A stretch of DNA of 64,000 bases from positions 1 through 64,000 of the forward strand of contig MKVT01000020.1 of assembly GCA_001898935.1 (NCBI GenBank), written 5' to 3'. The notes beneath the pieces were generated by a model, which saw only the letters and a list, made by a program, of their open reading frames with translations, searched no databases and had not been told where the DNA came from. The DNA is from Paludibacter sp. 47-17. Its GTDB lineage: Bacteria; Bacteroidota; Bacteroidia; Bacteroidales; Paludibacteraceae. The position numbers and the translations under genes are program-made. Shown piece after piece: positions 1 through 6,940 of this stretch. Within the stretch, counting starts at the first letter, position 1. Each line of letters opens with the position of its first letter.

Positions 1-137
1 TAATAACCCATATCCGGGGTCATAAACATGGTTGAATAATACCATTTTGCCCCAATTTGAGGTAAAGGTGTATTTGCTGATCCATAATGCTAGATACATA
101 GCATTACAAGTATTAAAAACAGATGTTTTGTTTTCAT
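1..137 (-). pseudogene. partial T9SS-type secreted protein with a stop codon in its signal peptide
   Basis: Read on the minus strand from an ATG at 137-135, the frame gives MKTKHLFLILVMLCI, a TAG at 92-90, then HYGSANTPLPQIGAKWYYS and on to the window edge with no further stop. The start is a good signal peptide, and the WYYS stretch resembles the N-terminus of small T9SS cargo proteins such as the one at 3927-4826. The gene lies just downstream of the tail-fibre gene in the same direction. It is a nonsense-mutated gene, a read-through gene, or a sequencing error; the C-terminal part lies outside the window. Confidence 0.5.
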
Positions 138-147
138 GAAAAAATTG

Positions 148-1212
148 TTATTTAGTTAAAATCATTCTTTTCGTATCAATCACTTTACCATCTGCAATCA
201 AAGCATACAGATACATGCCTGCAATTAACTCGGAGCCTTGAATAATTACATTTCCTTTTCCTCTTTCGGTAGCGGGGTAACTTTTCAATTGAACTCCATT
301 CATATCATAAATATAAATTGAAGCATTTGTAATTGTGGTTGGTAGATAATACGTGATTGTAGTTGAGGTGTTGAAAGGATTTGGCACATTTTGATCTAAT
401 ACAGGAGTGATGATATCGGTTTCATCTTCGTGAGATGCAGCTTTCTTTGTGCCCGAATTTAATGTTTTGATCTGTCCGCTTAAAGCTTCAATTTGTGCTT
501 TTTGCTCTTTCAAAGCTTCAACCAATACAGGAATTAATCCAATATAATTCACATAGTAATAACCAAGTGTATCTTGACTAACTAACTCAGGGTAAATTTC
601 TTTTAGCTCGTGTGCCAAAAATCCGAATTCTTCTTTGCCCGTAACAGTTTTCCTGTTAGATTTCTCATATTTTTTTATAATATTTCCTTTGTCATCTAAT
701 ATGTCTTGTAAGGCAACTTCTTCTTCTTTCGAATGTTTTTTATATGACTTTCCATTTAATTGGTATATTTTTTCAAATTTACCTGTCAGCTCTTTAATAT
801 CTATTTTCAAACGTTCATCGGATGTAAGCTCAAGGCCTGAGGAATATACTTTCCCATTTACATCTACACAGATCTCGGCATGTGTGGGGACTTGTCCTAC
901 TCCAATAGCCCCGGAAGGAGTGAAAAACATATAGTAATTTCCTTCTCCATTGTTAGGGCTTGGCCATGGTTTCCAAATATTCAGATTTTCACCCCATACC
1001 TCAAGCCCCCATTTTCCTTTGTTAAATCCAAAGTATTGAACCGAATTTGGTTGGCTGCCCAACCAGATATTTGCATAGCCAGTATACCCAACACTGACTG
1101 ACCCTGAATTTGGCGTTGTGCCTATTACCTTTAGTTGTGCACTGACGATACCCAATGAAATTGTTAACGCCAAAATTGAAAATACATTCCTTTTTGTTTT
1201 CATAAATTTCAT
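148..1212 (-). CDS. tail fibre domain (peptidase S74 chaperone)-containing T9SS cargo protein
   Basis: The 354-residue protein starts with a signal peptide (ends near VSAQ, residue 26); the start could equally be the Met at residue 4. Residues about 135-235 form an S74-type intramolecular chaperone domain: SDERLKIDIKEL, then FGFLAHELKEIYPELV and YYVNYIGLIPVLVEALKEQK. These domains trimerise beta-rich stalks in phage tail fibres and in bacterial surface proteins. The last 80 or so residues (VPNPFNTSTTITYYLP to the end) are a type A T9SS sorting domain, so the protein should cross the outer membrane and be anchored or released. The C-terminal coding region and the 98 bp upstream are repeated at the gene at 4837-6072. 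The ligand or role is unknown. Confidence 0.85.
   Translation of the reverse strand: MKFMKTKRNVFSILALTISLGIVSAQLKVIGTTPNSGSVSVGYTGYANIWLGSQPNSVQYFGFNKGKWGLEVWGENLNIWKPWPSPNNGEGNYYMFFTPSGAIGVGQVPTHAEICVDVNGKVYSSGLELTSDERLKIDIKELTGKFEKIYQLNGKSYKKHSKEEEVALQDILDDKGNIIKKYEKSNRKTVTGKEEFGFLAHELKEIYPELVSQDTLGYYYVNYIGLIPVLVEALKEQKAQIEALSGQIKTLNSGTKKAASHEDETDIITPVLDQNVPNPFNTSTTITYYLPTTITNASIYIYDMNGVQLKSYPATERGKGNVIIQGSELIAGMYLYALIADGKVIDTKRMILTK
161..406. repeat. 246-bp direct repeat, copy 1 (T9SS sorting-domain coding end)
   Basis: This copy matches 4850-5095 with only two visible base differences, one silent and one giving Ala instead of Thr in LYALI/LYTLI. It encodes the whole C-terminal sorting domain of the tail-fibre protein. 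The sequence diverges abruptly upstream of codon DQNVPNPFN. Confidence 0.95.
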
Positions 1213-1308
1213 GTTTTGTGAATACTTTAGTTTTCTTTATTGTAGTATTCTGATTGTAAACTAATTTTATAGTTAAGCACATCGTTTTGTAAACAAATAG
1301 TTTTAATG
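1211..1308. repeat. 98-bp direct repeat, copy 1 (upstream region of tail-fibre gene)
   Basis: The stretch matches 6079-6176 over its whole length as far as I can read. It lies immediately 5' of the tail-fibre gene and overlaps the stop codon of the metalloprotease gene (1305-1303). It probably carries the promoter and leader of both tail-fibre genes. Confidence 0.93.
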
Positions 1309-3915
1309 ATTTCTCACTTCATATGTATTTCCACTAGTACATTCAAACCCTGCATCAAAAGTAACTTCCTTACAATCAAAAATCACATCTGCGCCATTCT
1401 GAATAAATACGTCTCCGTAAGGTTTAGTCGTAGTTACGTGATTTCCTACAAAGATATTTTTACCTCCAATATATCTGTTGGTTGATATCGTTTCATTTTG
1501 GATATAAACATCTTGACTATAATCTACAATTGCTCCATTGCCTGTATTAGTTATTGTTGATGAACAAGAAGGAGATAAAAATAAATCAGGATTTGCACCA
1601 TAGATTGCACCATCTTCCAAAACGATTAAACTTGTGTAGTTCTGAAGATTTATATTTGCGCCTGATTCAACACAAATATGACCTCCTGATTTGATTACAA
1701 TTTTAGCATTTCCAATTAGGTTGAGATTTGCACCGGCTTTAATTTGTAAAGTAGAGCCGGCTTCAATAGTGATTATTCCACCATTTTGAACTGAAAGTGT
1801 TGAATTAGTATTCAAAACAAGAGAACTTTTCTCCTTTACTATAATAGCTGAATTTGTTGCTAAATTACATATTGAATTTGACTCACAAGTTAAAAATGTT
1901 GTTTTGGCAAAATAGTTTGAAACAGGGTCTTTGTCAATTTGATTTGGGGTTTTGCTTTGTTCGAGAGTTAGAGTTCTCCCCGTTAATAAATTTAATTGTT
2001 CTATTAAAACAATATCCCCTGCCCAATTAACATCCTGTTTTATATCATAATCATCCCAACGTACTTTTACCATATACGATTTCATTCCTGTGTTAGATGG
2101 GTAAGGGTCAATCATTTTGATACTTAATCCAGTGAGATGTATTTTTCTTGTATCTTTATGGGAGTTCGATGCATAAAAACTTATAGTAGAAGAATTGGGA
2201 TATCTATATTGTACTGAATGAAATGTTGTTGTATTAACGGCAGATGGATTTGATGAAATATCTAAGAATACTCCATCGGAGGTCGGTATATAAGGGTCTA
2301 AATCATCTACACACCAAGGAAAATTATCATATAAGACACCGCCCTTTAGTTTAGATCCCATGTAATTATAATTATATAAATGCTGTAACTTGGGATATGA
2401 TAAATCTCCTTTATATACTTCAGTTAAATCATTTACTCCCATAAACGGATTTTGACTAATATATTCAAATCTCGGTCTGCCATTAGGTCCAGCCCAAGAT
2501 AAGCAGTCGTTATACATGCCAATTTGATTTACATTATAATTACCTTCTGCCGAAATTTGTCTTAAATTATCCTTTTCATTACGAGGGTATATTAAATTTA
2601 TATCAGTGCTTTCTAAAATATCTTTACCTACTTGATAATAGCAAAAGATGCCTGGTTGATTAAAGTTTCTACAATTCTCATTAATAAAACCGTAATTATC
2701 CAATTTGTCATTTTTACCGCATTGATGATTTTCAAGCCAAATATATTGCTCTGATGAATATTCTGTATCTTTATAAGGGTATTTTATTCTTATTGCATCG
2801 CCTGTTGTTACGAAGTCTCTTAAATTAAAAATGCGTTCACCCGAAAATTGTGTGTTAATCTCACCATTTTGCCCATCGCACTCAATCTGATAAGTATTGT
2901 TTGCAGGATGCCAGCCAAGCCTCCATCGCTCATATCCATTACAAGATCTTAATCCTCCACCAAATAAACCACCATAACCTCCCATCTGAACACCTAAAAA
3001 TGTATTCGTAAAGCTATCTCCTATATGGTTTCCGCCAGAGGTATGAAATTCATTTCCTCCTAAAAAATAATGTGCTATTTCATGTTCAAGTACACTCTTA
3101 GTGTTAGCAATATTACGACTTCCTACGCATTGATAAGTCCCTGCGTTATCGCTATTAGTAGCGGTACTATAGCCATAATAACCATTGCCTATTTTTAACA
3201 TTTTGCTTGGACCAATATAAGAATAACCATTGCCAGGAGCCACATCGCCATGGGCTAGGGTAGCGTTTCTTATTAAGAAATTTGTTAAGTCAATTTTATT
3301 ATCAGGAACCAATGGTTTTACCAACCCTTTACTGCTCAAAGAACAAAAATCATAATCGCTGATACTGTTGTGGTTGTATAATGAGTTTAAACCACCATTT
3401 TGATTAATATAGCTGATGACAGAATCCATTAATATGAAACGGCTAAATGAACCGCCCGGATTATTGGGGGTAATCTGCGACTGTTTAATATTTACGACTG
3501 TAAAATCACTCAATATAATTAGCTGGTTAAAGGATGATTCAGCATAAAGCCTTGTTATACAACCATTGTAAGGAGGCGAGTTGTTGACATCGAATAAATC
3601 CAGTAAATAGTTTGGGGGATTATTATTAATACCTTCGGTTGTTGTATATCCCCATGCATCACCTGTGTTTGGATACGGATTGGCAGCCGGTGTCTGGTCG
3701 TAAATAATATTTACAGCGATAGTTAATGCTCTGAAAACTCCCTTTGTTGGAAAAAGAGCTCCATTTGTGCTGCAATAAGTTGTTTTGCTTGTATTAGTTG
3801 GAGATTGTATTGCTATTGAAGTATCGTTGCTAAGACAATACGTTTCATAATAATTAATTTGTGATGAAGCATAAAAACTTAAAAACAGCCATGCTATAGT
3901 TATAGTTTTTTTCAT
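1303..3915 (-). CDS. secreted HEIAH zinc metalloprotease with C-terminal stacked-repeat region
   Basis: The 870-residue protein has a signal peptide (about residues 1-19). The motif HEIAH at 278-282 followed by His291 (in GGNEFHTSGG) fits a gluzincin/metzincin-like zinc site, with an insert of glycine-rich sequence around LGVQMGGYGGLFGGG; the overall look is closest to M6-like secreted peptidases. Residues about 700-800 are short repeats with regularly spaced Ile/Leu/Val and Gly (GGIITIEAGSTLQIKAGANL), as in a beta-solenoid. The tail (VTFDAGFECTSGNTYEV) resembles the 3-coathanger stack domain seen in Bacteroidota secreted proteins rather than a type A sorting domain. It sits between T9SS cargo genes, 11 nt downstream of the gene at 3927-4826. 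The substrate is unknown. Confidence 0.75.
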   Translation of the reverse strand: MKKTITIAWLFLSFYASSQINYYETYCLSNDTSIAIQSPTNTSKTTYCSTNGALFPTKGVFRALTIAVNIIYDQTPAANPYPNTGDAWGYTTTEGINNNPPNYLLDLFDVNNSPPYNGCITRLYAESSFNQLIILSDFTVVNIKQSQITPNNPGGSFSRFILMDSVISYINQNGGLNSLYNHNSISDYDFCSLSSKGLVKPLVPDNKIDLTNFLIRNATLAHGDVAPGNGYSYIGPSKMLKIGNGYYGYSTATNSDNAGTYQCVGSRNIANTKSVLEHEIAHYFLGGNEFHTSGGNHIGDSFTNTFLGVQMGGYGGLFGGGLRSCNGYERWRLGWHPANNTYQIECDGQNGEINTQFSGERIFNLRDFVTTGDAIRIKYPYKDTEYSSEQYIWLENHQCGKNDKLDNYGFINENCRNFNQPGIFCYYQVGKDILESTDINLIYPRNEKDNLRQISAEGNYNVNQIGMYNDCLSWAGPNGRPRFEYISQNPFMGVNDLTEVYKGDLSYPKLQHLYNYNYMGSKLKGGVLYDNFPWCVDDLDPYIPTSDGVFLDISSNPSAVNTTTFHSVQYRYPNSSTISFYASNSHKDTRKIHLTGLSIKMIDPYPSNTGMKSYMVKVRWDDYDIKQDVNWAGDIVLIEQLNLLTGRTLTLEQSKTPNQIDKDPVSNYFAKTTFLTCESNSICNLATNSAIIVKEKSSLVLNTNSTLSVQNGGIITIEAGSTLQIKAGANLNLIGNAKIVIKSGGHICVESGANINLQNYTSLIVLEDGAIYGANPDLFLSPSCSSTITNTGNGAIVDYSQDVYIQNETISTNRYIGGKNIFVGNHVTTTKPYGDVFIQNGADVIFDCKEVTFDAGFECTSGNTYEVRNH

Positions 3916-3926
3916 CTTTTATTTGT

Positions 3927-4826
3927 TTATAAGGTTATTTTAATCGACTTATATTCCTTGTTGTCGCGATTGTAAATTCGTGCGATATAAATTCCGCTTT
4001 TAAGTTCTGTAATTGGAATTTGAATTGACTGCCAATTTACAATACTTGATTTTTCTGTTTCTCTGCCTGAGATGTCGAATAAGCGCCAGGTACGATGTGC
4101 ATTTTCAGTAAAACTGATTTCTATAAAATCTGATAGTTTTGTAATTTTATATGTATCTGTGCTTATGTCTCGTATTTGAGTGTCGCCACAAGCACAAGTA
4201 TAATAGTCATTGATACGGTAAAAGTACGAATCGTTTGAGTAACATATTAAGAAGTTATCATAAGGGGGTCCAGCAACAAAAGTTCCTGATAAAATATATC
4301 TACTCGGTCCTATGCCTTCAATAAATGTAAGTGTACGCCCAGCCGGCTCTATGTTTTTAAAGTGAATATGCTTCCGCCCATCTTTATACGTGATGCTTTC
4401 TACAGTATCAATTTCAAATGGAAATGGATGTGTAAATTCATCTCCAACTTTCAAGTCCATGTCAACAATCAGGCGTTCTATGTTTTCATTAGTGTCAAGA
4501 AGATACAGTTTTGAGGCATCGCTACTCTGTCGGATAAACACATTTTTTATGCTTCCTGAAAATACATTATATTCTCTCCATTGCTGAATAGCATCGGTAT
4601 GATGCGCCTGTATTAAAAAATGTGTTGTCCATAACTTTTTATAGGCGAGTTGATTGATTATGGTATCGCCATAAGCGTCAATTTCATCTATGCAGCAGCC
4701 GTCCTGAGGTGATTCGTATGCCCATTTGGTAATTCCCTGAGAAATAAATGATTTGTATCTTTCTTGTCCAAAAGACAACAAAGAAATTAATAGACTGCAT
4801 GTTGAAAAAATAAGTTTTCTTTTCAT
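3927..4826 (-). CDS. small T9SS type A sorting domain protein
   Basis: The 299-residue protein has a signal peptide (LLISLLSFGQ) and a C-terminal sorting domain of about 75 residues (TWRLFDISGRETEKSS to GIYIARIYNRDNKEYKSIKI). The middle contains the pattern WAYESPQDGCC...GDTIINQLAYKKL, common in Bacteroidota secreted proteins of unknown function. It lies 10 nt downstream of the 4837-6072 gene and 11 nt upstream of the metalloprotease, so the three are probably one transcript. No enzymatic motif is seen. Confidence 0.75.
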   Translation of the reverse strand: MKRKLIFSTCSLLISLLSFGQERYKSFISQGITKWAYESPQDGCCIDEIDAYGDTIINQLAYKKLWTTHFLIQAHHTDAIQQWREYNVFSGSIKNVFIRQSSDASKLYLLDTNENIERLIVDMDLKVGDEFTHPFPFEIDTVESITYKDGRKHIHFKNIEPAGRTLTFIEGIGPSRYILSGTFVAGPPYDNFLICYSNDSYFYRINDYYTCACGDTQIRDISTDTYKITKLSDFIEISFTENAHRTWRLFDISGRETEKSSIVNWQSIQIPITELKSGIYIARIYNRDNKEYKSIKITL

Positions 4827-4836
4827 AATGTTGGAT

Positions 4837-6072
4837 TTATTTCGTTAGTATCATTCTTTTCGTATCAATCACTTTACCATCTGCAATCAAAGTATACAGA
4901 TACATGCCTGCAATTAACTCGGAGCCTTGAATAATTACATTTCCTTTTCCTCTTTCGGTAGCGGGGTAACTTTTCAATTGAACTCCATTCATATCATAAA
5001 TGTAAATTGAAGCATTTGTAATTGTGGTTGGTAGATAATACGTGATTGTAGTTGAGGTGTTGAAAGGATTTGGCACATTTTGATCTAATACAGGATAAGT
5101 GAGTGTGTAAGTTTCCTTAGGAGTTGTTTCATTTGTGCCAACTTTCTTGATTCCGGAGTTATTTCCGTTATAAAGTAATTTCAGAGTTTCAATTTCTGCT
5201 TTTTGTTCTTTAATAGATTGTATTAGTAATGGGATTAAGCCAAGATAATCTACAGATAGATATCCATCAATATCTTCATAAACCAGGTCTGGATATGTTT
5301 TTTGTAATTCCTGAGCTATTAATCCATAATGTTTTTTCTTAAATAGTTGGGAGTTTTCATCAAAATATGGAGTCTCAGTTTTAGCCGAATCTTTTGGCGT
5401 TTTGTAATAACGCTGTTCTAAATTATATTCAACTGGATTTAAAGCTAGTATTCCATTTGTAGATTTAGATTGATCCATTGATACGATATTTTTTTTATAT
5501 CTTTTATCCGATGATTGTATAAATACAGTTGCCTCTATTCCACTGGTTGATTTTACGCTGCCCACAAAATATCCGGCATACATACCGTTAATTTGTATCT
5601 CAGGATAGGATGTGGTAGAAACCAGTCCAATAACACCAGCCCCGTATGAATTCCCTGCTAATTGTCCAAGTACACCATAATTATATCCGGAACAGCCATT
5701 CCCAGCCAAACCAAGTATTCCAAAAGTTCGTGCGTAGGGCATGCTGTTTGAGCTGTAACTTTGTCCTTTTATTCCAAAGTTAAAGGAAGGTCCGTTATAA
5801 CTAGGATAAACCGAAGCATCAATTCCATGAAACATCATCCCTGATCCTGATGGTGAAGTTTTTTCAACTTTTAATAATGTATTATAACCGGTAAATCCAA
5901 TGTATGCTTGATATGAAGTTGAACCAATACCCCCTATTGATAATGAAGATAATGGAGTGCTAGTACCTAAGTTAATGCCAACTTTGCCTGTGCTTGAAAC
6001 TTTTAGTTGAGGATGAACTGTAATTGAAATAATAAGTAAGACAGTTGTACAATAAATTTGTCTTGTTTTCAT
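4837..6072 (-). CDS. tail fibre domain (peptidase S74 chaperone)-containing T9SS cargo protein
   Basis: The 411-residue protein starts with a signal peptide (VLLIISITVHPQ). A Gly/Ser/Tyr-rich stalk follows (residues about 25-180), with repeated short motifs such as GILGLAGNGCSGYNYGVLG typical of trimeric fibre shafts. The S74 chaperone domain is at about 190-300 (SDKRYKKNIVSMD, HYGLIAQELQKTYPDLV, YLGLIPLLIQSIKEQ). The C-terminus is a T9SS type A domain almost identical to that of the protein at 148-1212, whereas the stalk and chaperone regions of the two differ. It is the first gene of the minus-strand T9SS cluster. The chaperone may be autoproteolytically released; I cannot confirm the catalytic residues. 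Confidence 0.83.
   Translation of the reverse strand: MKTRQIYCTTVLLIISITVHPQLKVSSTGKVGINLGTSTPLSSLSIGGIGSTSYQAYIGFTGYNTLLKVEKTSPSGSGMMFHGIDASVYPSYNGPSFNFGIKGQSYSSNSMPYARTFGILGLAGNGCSGYNYGVLGQLAGNSYGAGVIGLVSTTSYPEIQINGMYAGYFVGSVKSTSGIEATVFIQSSDKRYKKNIVSMDQSKSTNGILALNPVEYNLEQRYYKTPKDSAKTETPYFDENSQLFKKKHYGLIAQELQKTYPDLVYEDIDGYLSVDYLGLIPLLIQSIKEQKAEIETLKLLYNGNNSGIKKVGTNETTPKETYTLTYPVLDQNVPNPFNTSTTITYYLPTTITNASIYIYDMNGVQLKSYPATERGKGNVIIQGSELIAGMYLYTLIADGKVIDTKRMILTK
4850..5095. repeat. 246-bp direct repeat, copy 2 (T9SS sorting-domain coding end)
   Basis: This is the partner of 161-406, encoding the same sorting domain with two base differences. Such high DNA identity next to divergent coding sequence points to recent recombination or gene conversion. 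Confidence 0.95.
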
Positions 6073-6078
6073 AACTTA

Positions 6079-6176
6079 ATGTTTTGTGAATACTTTAGTT
6101 TTCTTTATTGTAGTATTCTGATTGTAAACTAATTTTATAGTTAAGCACATCGTTTTGTAAACAAATAGTTTTAATG
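6079..6176. repeat. 98-bp direct repeat, copy 2 (upstream region of tail-fibre gene)
   Basis: This is the partner of 1211-1308, ending 6 nt before the start codon of the 4837-6072 gene. Similarity stops sharply at 6176, within TTTTAATG. Confidence 0.93.
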
Positions 6177-6253
6177 TCTCGAGAGTTTTGTGCTGTATTC
6201 TTTCCTGTATTTAGGTTTCTACTATTCTTCAAAACCGAAATATTGTCGTAATC

Positions 6254-6439
6254 TTAGCTTGTGTCCATAGCTTTCATTGTTTTCGGCTTACTACCAACAT
6301 ATTTAAATTTCCAGCTCCCTTTTTCTGTAGCTACAGTATCATTGTTTATTGTCCTGCTTAGCCGAACATAAACATCCTGTTAGCTTGCACGTGCCCAGTA
6401 TTGCAAGGCCGGATTGATGGTTTTAATCCCTATGTTCAT
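6254..6439 (-). pseudogene. decayed reading frame with internal stop, family unknown
   Basis: On the minus strand an ATG at 6439-6437 opens a frame MNIGIKTINPALQYWARAS, then TAA at 6382-6380, then in the same frame QDVYVRLSRTINNDTVATEK and further to a stop at 6256-6254. The residue pattern on both sides of the internal stop looks protein-like (aromatic and charged residues spaced as in a folded domain), so it is probably a gene remnant. I do not recognise the family; a mobile-element protein is possible given the location. Confidence 0.3.
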
Positions 6440-6864
6440 ACAGGAAAACAGGAGAGTGGTGTTTTCTGTAATCAATCATCATTTTATAGTTTGTTACAGT
6501 GCAAATATATAATATATATTTATAAAAAACAAATAAACGTAAAAATATATGTATAATCCTGTTTCTTTGATTTAAATAGTTTATAAGCAGGGTGTTAATG
6601 CAATCTTATGGAGTGCGGATTTATAAAGTGATCTGTAAGCTTGATTTGGAGTAAAGTGTTTAAAAACAGATAGTTGTGATGTATTGGAAGCGAGTGCATT
6701 CGCATGCGAATGGTTTTATATCCAATATTCCTGTGATGCCTTTCCAAGATCGGAAGATGGAATGAGCCGGACTCCATACACATTAAAAGCTGGTACGGAA
6801 TCAAAAAGAGGTTTTACCCTACGGTGTAATGAAAGTAGTCAGTCCGAAAAAGCTCGGATCATAA

Positions 6865-6915
6865 AAAAGGGAATGGACAGTTGACGGTAGCTCCTCCAAC
6901 TGTCCATTCCCTTTT
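6865..6915 (-). terminator. intrinsic terminator of the glycan operon
   Basis: There is a perfect 19-bp inverted repeat (arms 6865-6883 and 6897-6915) with a 13-nt loop, ending in an A-run on the left that becomes a U-run in the minus-strand transcript. It starts 26 nt past the stop codon of the GH78 gene. Confidence 0.85.
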
Positions 6916-6940
6916 GATGGCTTCCTTGTTCAGTGTATTC

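Larger units (their letters stand above)
6177..6940. other. gene-poor junction between AT-rich T9SS island and GC-richer glycan operon
   Basis: I see no intact gene here. The stretch contains the decayed reading frame at 6254-6439, a very AT-rich segment (about 6490-6590, long A/T runs that could hold a promoter for the T9SS genes) and the terminator at 6865-6915. Short ORFs around 6595-6884 overlap on both strands and show no recognisable motif. Confidence 0.6.

Noticed and set aside
6865-6915. 19-bp inverted repeat as an insertion-sequence end
   Set aside because: It is single, has a U-run and lies directly after an operon, so it is a terminator.
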